A DNA stretch of 38,265 bases from Bacteroidales bacterium H5 (GTDB lineage: Bacteria; Bacteroidota; Bacteroidia; Bacteroidales; Muribaculaceae): the NCBI GenBank assembly GCA_001701225.1, contig DAAQ01000009.1, positions 1-38,265 of the forward strand, read 5' to 3'. Positions 8,629 through 17,015 of the stretch are shown one piece after another (positions within the stretch are counted from its first letter, which is position 1; every line of letters begins with the position of its first letter). The notes under the pieces are model-generated. The model was not told the DNA's origin and made no database searches. It saw only the letters and a list, made by a program, of their open reading frames with translations. A program made the translations under genes and the position numbers.

Positions 8629-9924
8629 ATGGACTTCATTGAAGAACTGACCTGGCGCGGCATGATACACCAGATGATGCCGGGCACAGACGAACAACTC
8701 AAGAAAGAAATGACCACGGCCTATCTGGGCATCGACCCCACGGCCGACTCACTGCATATAGGACACCTTGTGGGCGTGATGATGCTGAAGCACTTCCAGC
8801 GCGCCGGACACAAGCCCATCGCCCTTGTCGGAGGCGCCACAGGCATGATCGGCGACCCCTCGATGAAGAGCCAGGAGCGCAAGCTGCTGAGCGAGGAGAC
8901 CCTGCGCCACAACCAGGAGGCCATCAAGAAGCAGCTGGCCAAGTTCCTCGATTTCGACTCAGACGCCCCGAACGCCGCAGAGATGGTCAACAACTACGAC
9001 TGGATGAAGGAATTCTCGTTCCTCGACTTCATCCGCGACGTGGGCAAGCATATCACCGTCAACTACATGATGGCCAAGGACTCTGTGAAGAAGCGCCTGA
9101 GCGGCGAGTCGCAGCAGGGCATGTCGTTCACCGAGTTCTCATACCAACTCTGCCAGGGCTATGATTTCCTGTACCTCTACAAGGAGAAGGGGTGCCGTCT
9201 GCAACTCGGCGGCTCGGACCAGTGGGGCAACATCACCACCGGCACCGAGCTCATCCGCCGCACCGTCGGCGGCGAGGCATACGCCCTCACCTGCCCCCTC
9301 ATCACCAAGGCCGACGGCGGCAAGTTCGGCAAGACCGAGAGCGGCAACGTATGGCTCGACCCGCGCTACACATCCCCCTACAAGTTCTATCAGTTCTGGC
9401 TCAACGTCTCTGACGCCGATGCCGAGAAATATATCAAGATATTCACGTCGCTGACCCGCGAGGAGATCGAGGAGCTGGTCAAGGCCCAGGCCGAAGACCC
9501 CGGACAGCGTCCCCTGCAGAAGCGTCTGGCCAAGGAGATAACCACCATGGTACACTCGGCAGCCGACTACGAGGCAGCCGTCGAGGCATCGCAGATACTC
9601 TTCAGCAACAAGGCCGGCGAGATACTGCACAAGATCGACGAGGCCACGCTGCTGGCCGTGATGGAGGGTGTGCCCCAGCACAACGTGCCCCGCTCGGCAA
9701 TCGAGGAGGGCATCAAGCTGGCCGACCTGCTCACCGAGGTGGCCCCAGTGTTCGCGTCGAAGGGCGAGATGCGCAAGATGGTGCAGGGTGGCGGCGTCTC
9801 CATCAACAAGGAGAAGATAACCGACCCCTACGCTCCCGCCGACGCGTCGATGCTCATTGCCGGAAAGTACATCCTGGTACAGCGCGGCAAGAAGAACTAC
9901 TACCTGCTCATCGTCAACGACTGA
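8629..9924 (+). CDS. tyrS: tyrosine--tRNA ligase
   Basis: 431 residues, full length for bacterial TyrRS. It charges tRNA-Tyr with tyrosine in the cytoplasm. The class I signatures are clear: HIGH at residues 43-46 (DPTADSLHIGHL), the KMSKS-equivalent KFGKT at 232-236, and the tyrosine-site region GYDFLYLYKEKGCRLQLGGS before it. The last 65 residues form an S4-type RNA-binding domain (GEMRKMVQGGGVSINKEK, then ILVQRGKKNYYLL). The ATG at 8629 follows the GH43 stop by 22 bp, and ptb follows 19 bp after the stop. No T-box or leader control is visible; expression probably depends on the shared operon promoter. Confidence 0.98.
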   Translation: MDFIEELTWRGMIHQMMPGTDEQLKKEMTTAYLGIDPTADSLHIGHLVGVMMLKHFQRAGHKPIALVGGATGMIGDPSMKSQERKLLSEETLRHNQEAIKKQLAKFLDFDSDAPNAAEMVNNYDWMKEFSFLDFIRDVGKHITVNYMMAKDSVKKRLSGESQQGMSFTEFSYQLCQGYDFLYLYKEKGCRLQLGGSDQWGNITTGTELIRRTVGGEAYALTCPLITKADGGKFGKTESGNVWLDPRYTSPYKFYQFWLNVSDADAEKYIKIFTSLTREEIEELVKAQAEDPGQRPLQKRLAKEITTMVHSAADYEAAVEASQILFSNKAGEILHKIDEATLLAVMEGVPQHNVPRSAIEEGIKLADLLTEVAPVFASKGEMRKMVQGGGVSINKEKITDPYAPADASMLIAGKYILVQRGKKNYYLLIVND

Positions 9925-9943
9925 TAACCCGACATACATACCC

Positions 9944-10849
9944 ATGCTCACAAACCTCGCACACCTTGTCGAAGAGGCCCGTCGACGCGGGCCGCGCCGC
10001 CTGGCCGTAGCATACGGACAGGACGCACATACACTCCATGCCGTGGCCGACGCCGCAGCAGCCGGAATAGTGACACCCGTCATATATGGCGACCGCGACA
10101 TCGTGCTCGGGGTCTGTGAGAAAGAGGGTATCGACGCCTCTGGATTCGAGATTGCAGACATCAAGGGTGACACCGCCTGTGTGGCGCGTGCCGTTGCCGA
10201 TGTCGCCGCCGGAAACGCCGACATACTGATGAAGGGGCTCGTCAGCACCGACAAGTATATGCGCGGCATACTCAACAAGGAGGCCGGACTCTTCCCGCAG
10301 GGAGGTCTGCTGAGCCATGTCTCTGTCGTAGAGCTCCCCGGACGCGACCGCCTGCTCTGCGTGGCCGACGTGGCAGTGATACCGCAACCCGATTTCAAAC
10401 AGAAACTCAAGATAATAGGCTATCTTGCCTCGACAGCCCGCTTGCTCGGCATCAGGACACCCAAGATAGCGTGTATCGCCCCCTCCGAGCAGGTGCTCGC
10501 CGGGGTGCCGTCGTCGACCGAGGCCGCAATCATCGCCAAGATGGCCGACCGCGGCCAGCTCGGCGACGTGCGTGTCGACGGCCCGCTTTCGCTCGACGTC
10601 GCGCTCTATCCCGAGGTCGTGGCCGAGAAAGGGGTCAAGGGGTCGTGTGTGGCCGGAGAGCCCGACTGCCTGCTCTTCCCCAACATCGAGAGCGGCAACG
10701 TCTTCTTCAAGGCGGCCACCCACATGGCCGGAGCCGAGATAGCCGCCATGGTCACAGGCACACGTGTGCCGTGCGTGCTCACCTCGCGCGGCGACACGCC
10801 AAAGACCAAGCTCTACTCGATAGCGCTGGCCTGCCTTAGTATCAACTGA
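9944..10849 (+). CDS. ptb: phosphate butyryltransferase
   Basis: 301 residues from the ATG at 9944. An in-frame extension to 9857 would run inside tyrS and reads as shadow sequence. The protein belongs to the phosphate acetyl/butyryltransferase family: it exchanges CoA for phosphate on butyryl-CoA or branched acyl-CoA, giving the acyl phosphate. Family features include the DILMKGLVSTDKYMRGIL segment, the SHVSVVELPG segment and the C-terminal PDCLLFPNIESGN and CVLTSRGDTPKTK stretches. The butyrate kinase gene follows directly (16 bp), the classic ptb-buk pair. In Bacteroidales this pair is often linked to isobutyrate or isovalerate formation from amino acids; which acid is made here is not shown. 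Confidence 0.93.
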   Translation: MLTNLAHLVEEARRRGPRRLAVAYGQDAHTLHAVADAAAAGIVTPVIYGDRDIVLGVCEKEGIDASGFEIADIKGDTACVARAVADVAAGNADILMKGLVSTDKYMRGILNKEAGLFPQGGLLSHVSVVELPGRDRLLCVADVAVIPQPDFKQKLKIIGYLASTARLLGIRTPKIACIAPSEQVLAGVPSSTEAAIIAKMADRGQLGDVRVDGPLSLDVALYPEVVAEKGVKGSCVAGEPDCLLFPNIESGNVFFKAATHMAGAEIAAMVTGTRVPCVLTSRGDTPKTKLYSIALACLSIN

Positions 10850-10865
10850 AAAATCATCCTCACCC

Positions 10866-12095
10866 ATGTCTCACCGCATCCTCGCCATAAATCCCGGGTC
10901 GACATCGACCAAGTTTGCCGTCTATGACGACAACACACCCATCTTCACCCGCTCCATCCACCACTCGCCCGACGAGCTGGCCGGATTCGGCCACCTGTCC
11001 GAACAGTTCGCATGGCGCAAGGGACTCATTGAGAAGGCACTCGAGGATAACGGGATACCCCTGCGCTCGCTGTCGGCCGTGATAGGGCGCGGCGGCATCA
11101 TCTGCCCCGTCGAGAGCGGTACATACGAGGTCAACGACGAGTTGCGCCGCGACCTCATAAACGCCCCGATGCAGCACGCCTCGAACCTCGGGGGACTCAT
11201 AGCACGCGACATAGCCGACGAGATCGGGGTCAAGTCGTACATAGCCGACCCGGTGGTGGTCGACGAGATGATACCGTATGCGCGCCTTAGCGGCGTGCCC
11301 GAGCTGCCGCGCAAGTCCATCTTCCATGCCCTCAACCAGAAGGCCATAGCGCGCCGCTATGCCAAGGAGACAGGACGCGCGTATGACAGCCTCAACCTCA
11401 TCGTGTGCCACATGGGTGGCGGCATCACCGTGAGCGCGCACCGCAAGGGGCGTGTCATCGACACCACCAACGCCCTCGACGGCTGCGGCCCCTTCTCGCC
11501 CGAGCGCTCAGGCTCACTCCCTCCCGGCCCGCTGGTGCGGCTTTGCTTCTCGGGCAAATATACCGAGGAAGAGCTCATCAAGCTCGTACACGGCAAGGGT
11601 GGAATGATGGCCCACTTAGGAAGCACATCGGTGCCCGACGTGCTCGAGCGCATCGACAAGGGCGACCTCCACGCCATGCTGGTAGTGCGCTCGATGATAT
11701 ACTCGGTGTGCAAGGAAATCGGAGCCATGGCCATCGCGCTCAAAGGTGACATCGACGCCATACTCATCACCGGCGGCATGGCCCAGAGCAAGCGCATCAC
11801 CGACTTCATGGCCGAGCATGTCTCGTTCATAGCCCCGATATTCGTATATCCGGGCGAGGATGAGCTCAAGTCGCTCGCCGAGAATGCCCTTGCGGTCATA
11901 ACGGGCGAGCAGAAGGTCAAGACCTATCACAGCGAGGAGTCCGAGGACCCGTCGCGCATCAACGACCGCGAGCAGCCATCGAAGATACGCGACATCCTCC
12001 TCGCCGCAATCACACCTGCCCTGCCGGGCGAGAAGACCATGAGCGCAATACGCAAGTATCTGAGCCGATGGAGCCGTCCCGGCATAAACAAATAA
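10866..12095 (+). CDS. buk: butyrate kinase with a C-terminal extension
   Basis: 409 residues. It is an acetate/butyrate-kinase-fold enzyme that converts acyl phosphate plus ADP to the free acid plus ATP, completing the step begun by Ptb. The ASKHA motifs are present: N-P-G-S-T-S-T-K near residue 9, the VCHMGGGITVSAH segment around 180-192, and DAILITGGMAQS around 297-308. Butyrate kinases usually end near residue 355, at a motif like the LAVITGEQKVKTY seen at 342-354. Here about 55 more residues follow, with an acidic stretch (SEESEDP) and a basic helix-like tail. The extension is in frame, with no sign of frameshift. The TRIC-type gene starts 19 bp later. Confidence 0.93.
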   Translation: MSHRILAINPGSTSTKFAVYDDNTPIFTRSIHHSPDELAGFGHLSEQFAWRKGLIEKALEDNGIPLRSLSAVIGRGGIICPVESGTYEVNDELRRDLINAPMQHASNLGGLIARDIADEIGVKSYIADPVVVDEMIPYARLSGVPELPRKSIFHALNQKAIARRYAKETGRAYDSLNLIVCHMGGGITVSAHRKGRVIDTTNALDGCGPFSPERSGSLPPGPLVRLCFSGKYTEEELIKLVHGKGGMMAHLGSTSVPDVLERIDKGDLHAMLVVRSMIYSVCKEIGAMAIALKGDIDAILITGGMAQSKRITDFMAEHVSFIAPIFVYPGEDELKSLAENALAVITGEQKVKTYHSEESEDPSRINDREQPSKIRDILLAAITPALPGEKTMSAIRKYLSRWSRPGINK

Positions 12096-12114
12096 GGATA
12101 CATATCTGATCTGA

Positions 12115-12768
12115 ATGGAAAGTCAGCTGCTGCTGTTCGTCATCGAGGTCCTCGGCACGCTTGCCTTTGCCGTCAGCGGCATACGTCTCGCCGCACGCAA
12201 GAGATTCGACTGGTTCGGGGCCTATACCATCGGCGTCATCACGGCCTGTGGCGGAGGTACCATACGCGACCTGTTGCTTGGAGCGCCGGTTTTCTGGATG
12301 GCCTCATGGATGTATCTGGCCGTGACGGGACTCGGATTCCTCATCGTGTGCCTCTTCAAGAGGGTCCTCACCTCGTCGTCGCGCTCGCTGTTCATGTTCG
12401 ATGCCATCGGCCTGACACTGTTCGTCATAACGGGTGTCGAGAAGAGCCTCATGTACGGTTTCCCGATGTGGGTTGCCATTGTCATGGGGATGATTACGGG
12501 AGCGTTCGGCGGCATCCTGCGCGACGTTCTCATCAACGAGGAGCCCCTCTTCTTCCGCAAGGACATCTATGCCACCGCCTGTCTGGCCGGTGGATTTGTC
12601 TACTGGATTGTGGCGCTGTGCGGCGGCAGCGCATTATTGTGCCAGAGCCTTTGTGCCGCCGTGATACTGTTCCTGCGCTGGGGTGCCCTACATTACGGAT
12701 GGCACCTTCCGCAGATGCGCGAGACCGAAGAGACAACCACTGCCAATGACACCGCAGGCCCAAAGTGA
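12115..12768 (+). CDS. TRIC/UPF0126 family membrane channel protein
   Basis: 217 residues with about seven hydrophobic segments. The family signature occurs twice, as expected from its internal duplication: CGGGTIRDLLLG at about residues 43-54 and FGGILRDVLINEEP at about 130-143. Bacterial relatives (YadS/YicG type) are trimeric intracellular-cation-like channels, and some members have been linked to glycine transport. The substrate here is unknown. The C-terminus is a short hydrophilic tail. Its end overlaps the start of tadA by 23 bp, so the two are probably translationally coupled within the operon. Confidence 0.88.
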   Translation: MESQLLLFVIEVLGTLAFAVSGIRLAARKRFDWFGAYTIGVITACGGGTIRDLLLGAPVFWMASWMYLAVTGLGFLIVCLFKRVLTSSSRSLFMFDAIGLTLFVITGVEKSLMYGFPMWVAIVMGMITGAFGGILRDVLINEEPLFFRKDIYATACLAGGFVYWIVALCGGSALLCQSLCAAVILFLRWGALHYGWHLPQMRETEETTTANDTAGPK

Positions 12769-13201
12769 CGAGCGCTATATGCGCGTGGCACTCGACGAGG
12801 CCCGGCGTGCCCTCGAGGCCGACGAGATACCTATCGGGGCGGTCGTCGTGTCGCCACGCGGACGCATCGTGGGACGTGGCCACAACCTCACCGAAGCCCT
12901 GCGCGATGTCTCGGCACACGCCGAGATGCAGGCCATGACAGCCGCCGCATCGACCCTGGGCGGAAAATACCTGACGGGATGCACCCTCTATGTCACAGTC
13001 GAGCCGTGCCTGATGTGCGCCGGCGCCCTCGGGTGGGCGCAGGTGTCAAGGATAGTCTACGGTGCTGCAGACGACAAACGGGGCTATCACACCTATACGG
13101 GCGAAAGGCACCCCTTCCATTCCAGAGCCACAGTCACGCCCGGTGTCCTCGCCGACGAATGTGCCGCCCTGATGAAACAATTCTTCAGGCAAAAGCGATA
13201 A
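12746..13201 (+). CDS. tadA: tRNA-specific adenosine deaminase (TadA-like)
   Basis: 151 residues from the ATG at 12746 (MTPQAQSDERYMRVAL). An in-frame extension back to 12683 reads through the preceding gene and is not homologous-looking; 12779 is a later alternative start. The zinc-deaminase motifs are complete: H-A-E at 58-60, with Glu60 as proton shuttle, and P-C-L-M-C at 87-91. The EIPIGAVVVSPRGRIVGRGHN segment and ALGWAQVSRIVYGAAD are typical of TadA, which converts A34 to inosine in tRNA-Arg(ACG). A related nucleoside or guanine deaminase is a less likely alternative. It overlaps the upstream gene by 23 bp; the next gene follows after 71 bp. Confidence 0.9.
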   Translation: MTPQAQSDERYMRVALDEARRALEADEIPIGAVVVSPRGRIVGRGHNLTEALRDVSAHAEMQAMTAAASTLGGKYLTGCTLYVTVEPCLMCAGALGWAQVSRIVYGAADDKRGYHTYTGERHPFHSRATVTPGVLADECAALMKQFFRQKR

Positions 13202-13272
13202 TACTATAATGGTCATAGTTTTTATAGTTGAACTAGACCAACTATCCCAAACCAACCAACACTCTCAACTCT

Positions 13273-13962
13273 ATGAAAAAGAAACTCGTCATCTCGTCGG
13301 GCGCGGGCATCAGCGCCGAGAGCGGCATCACCACATTCCGTGACGCCGGGGGCCTGTGGGAAAACTATCCCGTGATGGATGTGGCTTCGGCCGACGGATT
13401 CGCACGCAATCCGGCCCTGATACACCAATTCTACAACGATCGCCGCAAGCAGCTCGTCAAGTGCGAGCCGAATGCTGCACACAAGGCCCTCGTCGAGCTC
13501 GAGAAATGGTATGACGTCTATGTCATAACCCAGAATGTCGACAACCTGCACGAGAAGGCCGGGTCGTCGAAAGTGCTGCACCTGCACGGCGAGCTGATGA
13601 AGGTGCGCTCAATCCCCCACCCCGACCGAATCTACACCCTTGACGAGGAACATCTCGAGACCACGGTCGACTCGCGCGACAAGTATGGCGACCCTGTGCG
13701 CCCGCACATCGTGTTCTTCCAGGAGGCGGTGCCCAACATAGAGCGTGCCATCGAATGGGCCTCCGAGGCAGACATCTTTGTGGTCATAGGCACATCGCTC
13801 GCCGTCTATCCCGCCGCGAGCCTGCTGCACTATGTGCGCCCTGGCATCCCGGTCTATTATATCGACCCGAACCCCGCCCATGTGCCATCTAACGTCACGG
13901 TGATACCCGAAATCGCCTCGGCAGGTATGCGTGATCTTGTCAAGATATTGCAACCGAAATAA
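13273..13962 (+). CDS. cobB: Sir2-family NAD-dependent deacylase, SIRT5/CobB-like, without zinc cysteines
   Basis: 229 residues. It is predicted to remove acyl groups from protein lysines using NAD+. The Rossmann NAD motifs are clear: GAGISAESGITTFRD (10-24), TQNVDNLHEKAG and the catalytic His in HLHGEL. Tyr54 and Arg57 in FYNDRRKQ match the Tyr/Arg pair that selects succinyl or malonyl lysine in class III sirtuins. The segment between HGEL and FFQEAVP, where most sirtuins carry two Cys-x2-Cys pairs, contains no cysteine, and the whole protein has one Cys. Zinc-free versions appear in other Bacteroidota, so this is probably a lineage form and not a broken gene. A short hairpin (13224-13245) lies in the 71-bp gap before it. 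Confidence 0.92.
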   Translation: MKKKLVISSGAGISAESGITTFRDAGGLWENYPVMDVASADGFARNPALIHQFYNDRRKQLVKCEPNAAHKALVELEKWYDVYVITQNVDNLHEKAGSSKVLHLHGELMKVRSIPHPDRIYTLDEEHLETTVDSRDKYGDPVRPHIVFFQEAVPNIERAIEWASEADIFVVIGTSLAVYPAASLLHYVRPGIPVYYIDPNPAHVPSNVTVIPEIASAGMRDLVKILQPK

Positions 13963-14023
13963 AATGCAACCTCGTTAACAACTTTTAACACACCCGGGGG
14001 GGGTAATTTTTCATATTTGTTTG

Positions 14024-14031
14024 TACCTTTG
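14024..14031 (+). promoter_or_regulatory. -7 element of a candidate small-RNA promoter
   Basis: TACCTTTG followed by C is a very typical Bacteroidota -7 box. The expected -33 position (about 14001-14004) is only a weak match and abuts an eight-G tract at 13996-14003. No ORF with an ATG follows before the terminator at 14102-14133. Confidence 0.55.
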
Positions 14032-14037
14032 CCTCCA

Positions 14038-14133
14038 GTTAAACCAGCGTGTGTAATTTACATAGCTACTTATAACAAGATACGAAAAATAGGTTAAGAA
14101 GAAGGAGACGACCGTGAGGTTATCTCCTTTTTT
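14038..14133 (+). ncRNA. candidate small RNA of about 95 nt, unnamed
   Basis: A promoter box (14024-14031) and a strong intrinsic terminator (14102-14133) enclose roughly 95 nt with no ATG-started reading frame. The 3' hairpin has a GUGA tetraloop (GNRA class). The layout resembles known independent small RNAs of Bacteroidales, but I could not match it to 6S, SRP, tmRNA or another named family. It could instead be only the trailer of the sirtuin operon, with the promoter box arising by chance. Start and end are approximate. Confidence 0.4.
14102..14133 (+). terminator. bidirectional intrinsic terminator with GNRA loop
   Basis: A stem of 14104-14113 with 14118-14127 (ten positions, one C-A mismatch and one G-T wobble) closes a GTGA loop. 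Six T (14128-14133) follow on the plus strand. The minus strand also has a T-rich tail (TTCTTCTT), so it can also end the TonB-receptor transcript arriving from the right. A second hairpin without a T run, 9-bp arms with GGCCGGAA/TTCCGGCC, lies at 14145-14166. Confidence 0.75.
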
Positions 14134-14169
14134 GTCATTCAGGGGGCCGGAAATTCTTCCGGCCCGATG

Positions 14170-16398
14170 TCATATCCTGAAATCCTTGAGGTCGAACCTC
14201 ACCCTGAGGCCCCAGTGGAAGGGTGCGCCGCGCTGGAAGAACGTGTTGCCTATCGACTCGTAGCGGAATACGTTGAAACGTGTGTCGGTCAGGTTCTTCA
14301 TCCACACCTCAAAGAGCATGGTGCGCCAGCGTATGCCGACATCCAGGCCGACCTCGGCATAGAAGGGCTGGCGGTAGAGGTTGCGCTCGTCCCAGTATAT
14401 CGACCCGGTGCCGCGCACGTCGGGTGTGACGATGAGGTGTATGTCGCGCCTTGACGAGATGGGCTGGAGGTAGGAGACACTGGCAAAAAGGGTGTTCTCG
14501 GGGGCATAGGGCACGCGCTTGCCCGAGAGGTCATACTGCCCGTCGTTGAAATGACGGAATGTGGCGCGGTTGAATCCGTATGCCACATTGAACACCCACT
14601 TGGGCGTGGGGTTATAGCGCAGCGTCAGCTCGGCACCCAGCGAGCGGGTGCGTCCGGCATTGGTGGTCATGCGCCCCGTGGTCGTGCCCTCGGGGAATAC
14701 GGTCACCTGCTGGTCGCGCAGGTCGATGTAGAATGCCGAGAAGGTGGCGTAGGCCCTGCCGCGGTCCATATAGAAATGTCCTCCGACCTCATAGTTCCAC
14801 GATGTCTCGGGGAGATAGCTGACAATGCCGTCGACATCAATCTCGGGAGGCGCGCCCATCACCGACATCATTTTGGTCTGGAGAATCTGGCTGAACATCT
14901 GGGTATTGAATCCTCCGGCCTTATAGCCTCGCGACACCTGGGCGAAGAAGGCCGAGTTGTTGTGGTTGAAGGTGACGGAGAATGTCGGGAGGAATTCGCG
15001 GAAGGTCTTCTTGAGCCTGCCGCTGTCATGTATGTCAATCTCTTTCGAACCTATCGCCACGGGGCCTCTGTACATCGTCGCCGATGTGTTGACATCGCTC
15101 AGGTAGCTCATGGATGTATGCTCGTAGTCGAAACGGAGTCCCACGGCAAGGTCGAAGGGCCCGGCGGCGTATGAGCTGCGGTGATAGAGGGCCACCCCGC
15201 GTGCAGGGGTGCGGAATCGCGAGCCGAGCACAAAACTGTCGTCATCCCACCTCAGGGCCATGCCCGGGGGGAGATTGGGATTGATGTTGCCGACTATCAG
15301 GCGGTCAATGCCGTCCTCCTTGAATGTGACGGGGGCCATCATGCGGTTGTGCTTGTAGAAGGCGAACACTCCGGCAAGCCATGTGTAGTTTCCGGCGGTG
15401 CCGCGAAGCACGACATCCTGGGTGACACTGAGGTCGTGCTGACGCTGCGTAAGGGTGAAATAGCTGTCGGGCAGGAAATCCTGATCGAGCGTCATATTGT
15501 CGTGGAGCATCTGCAGGCCTGTAATCGAGGCCAATGTGAAATGCGGTGTGATCCACTTGACCGAAAGCCCTTCGGTGAGGCCCCAGCGGCGATAGAAGCA
15601 GGTGTCGTTATAATTGACCTGCCCAGTCTCCTCGAACACGTAGGGATAGCCGTGCTGGCGCGAGTGGACGCCTGAGACGACATTCTCGACCGAGACGCTC
15701 CCGGAGGGGCGCCATACGGTCTTCCACCTCAGCGACACATCTTCTGTCTCGCCACAGCGCGAGCCGTCGTGGGCGTTGTACTCATATCCGTTGTTGTGTC
15801 CTCCGTGCGCGTTCAGGCTCATGCCCAGACGGTCGTTGAGTTTCTTGTATATTCCCGCCGAGAGGCGCGAGAAAGCATACGAGCCCCCCTGGGCGCTGAA
15901 CTTCACACCCTCCCAGTTCATGGGCGAGAGGGTGTAGATATTGATGAGGCCTGCTATGGTGTTGCGGCCATAGAGGGTCGACTGCGGGCCGCGGAGCACC
16001 TCGATACGCTCGATGTCAGCCATGTCGAAATCATAGGCATTCTTGTTGAGATACGGTATGTTGTCGACATTCAGGCCCACTGCCGGCTGGTCAATGCGGG
16101 CACCGATGCCGCGCACATAGATGGAGGAGGTCATCTTTGACCCATAGTCAGGCATGTAGAAGTTCGGCGCGATGTCGCTCACTCCCTTCATGCTCTCGAT
16201 GGCATATCGGCTGATCTCCTCGGGGGTGACAGTGGTCACCGACACGGGCTGACGCAGCAGCGACGAGGCCTGCTTGATGGCCGTCACCCTCACCTCAGAG
16301 AGTGCATAGGCCGTATCCGCCGGCTCGACCGGGGGCGTGACAGCCGCAGCGGCGGGGGCAAGCGAGAGCGAGAGGAGCAATAAGGTACTATTTTTCAT
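14170..16398 (-). CDS. TonB-dependent outer-membrane receptor
   Basis: About 742 residues from the ATG at 16398, which gives a standard signal peptide (MKNSTLLLLSLSLAPAAAA). An in-frame ATG ten codons upstream (16428) is the alternative. The plug domain follows (EVRVTAIKQASSLLRQPVSV..., SIYVRGIGARIDQPAVG, ERIEVLRGPQSTLYGRNTIAG), then a 22-strand-type barrel ending in an aromatic-rich final strand (HWGLRVRFDLKDF). It imports an unknown ligand such as an iron complex or cofactor with TonB energy. No carboxypeptidase-like leader domain and no SusD partner are present, so it is a siderophore/vitamin-type receptor and not a Sus glycan system. It overlaps the end of the upstream HEAT-like gene by 11 bp (ATG inside AATGAAAAATAG), suggesting coupled translation. 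Confidence 0.93.
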   Translation of the reverse strand: MKNSTLLLLSLSLAPAAAAVTPPVEPADTAYALSEVRVTAIKQASSLLRQPVSVTTVTPEEISRYAIESMKGVSDIAPNFYMPDYGSKMTSSIYVRGIGARIDQPAVGLNVDNIPYLNKNAYDFDMADIERIEVLRGPQSTLYGRNTIAGLINIYTLSPMNWEGVKFSAQGGSYAFSRLSAGIYKKLNDRLGMSLNAHGGHNNGYEYNAHDGSRCGETEDVSLRWKTVWRPSGSVSVENVVSGVHSRQHGYPYVFEETGQVNYNDTCFYRRWGLTEGLSVKWITPHFTLASITGLQMLHDNMTLDQDFLPDSYFTLTQRQHDLSVTQDVVLRGTAGNYTWLAGVFAFYKHNRMMAPVTFKEDGIDRLIVGNINPNLPPGMALRWDDDSFVLGSRFRTPARGVALYHRSSYAAGPFDLAVGLRFDYEHTSMSYLSDVNTSATMYRGPVAIGSKEIDIHDSGRLKKTFREFLPTFSVTFNHNNSAFFAQVSRGYKAGGFNTQMFSQILQTKMMSVMGAPPEIDVDGIVSYLPETSWNYEVGGHFYMDRGRAYATFSAFYIDLRDQQVTVFPEGTTTGRMTTNAGRTRSLGAELTLRYNPTPKWVFNVAYGFNRATFRHFNDGQYDLSGKRVPYAPENTLFASVSYLQPISSRRDIHLIVTPDVRGTGSIYWDERNLYRQPFYAEVGLDVGIRWRTMLFEVWMKNLTDTRFNVFRYESIGNTFFQRGAPFHWGLRVRFDLKDFRI

Positions 16399-16945
16399 TA
16401 TCCGGTTCAAGTAAAAATTCCGTTTCATCTATTATGTTGAGGCACAGGGCACGTGTCAGGGGCACGTCCCTGTCGAGCTCGCGGCGCGCCATCGCGGCGG
16501 CTGCGGCGGCATCCTGATTCATTATGTTGCGCATCAGGCGCAGGGCGGTATAGCGGAGCATGTCAGACTCGGACGAGGCACACCCCTCGGCAAGACGGCG
16601 CGCAAAGGGGAGGCGGCGCAGCAGACGGTGGCACAGCACGTCGGCGACCTCGGTGTCGCGCACGTCGCACATCCACCGCAGGGCCGTGGCCTCGTCCATC
16701 TCGGCGGCCGGGTATATCATCGGCGCCACAAGAAGGCTCTCGCGTGTGCGGCGGTCGGCCCACAGCTCCTCGGCAAAGGCCGCGTCGGGCTGCACCGAGG
16801 CGGCCACCTCGGCTATCTGGGGCAGGTTGAGGCCGAATATCATGCGGTATGACGGTGAGAGACGGCGCAGGGCATCGGCCACGATGCCGTTGCGCATGGC
16901 AAAGAAGCGTCGCTTGACAAGCTGCATCCGGTTGTACTCGCTCAT
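16388..16945 (-). CDS. HEAT-repeat-like helical protein, possibly AlkD-like
   Basis: 185 residues, almost wholly alpha-helical by eye, rich in Ala, Arg and Leu, with no signal peptide. Phrases such as LWADRRTRESLLVAPMIYP, LRWMCDVRDTEVADVLCHRLLRRL and RYTALRLMRNIM look like successive HEAT-type helical pairs. The pattern resembles small proteins annotated as DNA alkylation repair (AlkD-like) in Bacteroidales, but catalytic residues cannot be placed with confidence. Its stop lies 11 bp inside the TonB receptor gene, so the two form a unit although their functions seem unrelated. Alternative: a generic HEAT scaffold protein. Confidence 0.6.
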   Translation of the reverse strand: MSEYNRMQLVKRRFFAMRNGIVADALRRLSPSYRMIFGLNLPQIAEVAASVQPDAAFAEELWADRRTRESLLVAPMIYPAAEMDEATALRWMCDVRDTEVADVLCHRLLRRLPFARRLAEGCASSESDMLRYTALRLMRNIMNQDAAAAAAMARRELDRDVPLTRALCLNIIDETEFLLEPDNEK

Positions 16946-17015
16946 ATAGAACTTTTATACATCTCCGGGCGTTTGAATATCAGATATGCAAACCCCGTTT
17001 TAACTGTTATTGATT

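Noticed and set aside
9139..10410. 423-residue minus-strand ORF
   Set aside because: It is antisense to tyrS and ptb, both unmistakable genes, and is low-complexity; long antisense frames are expected in GC-rich DNA.
14145..14166. GGCCGGAA/TTCCGGCC hairpin as a second terminator
   Set aside because: It has no T run on either strand; the neighbouring hairpin at 14102-14133 is sufficient.
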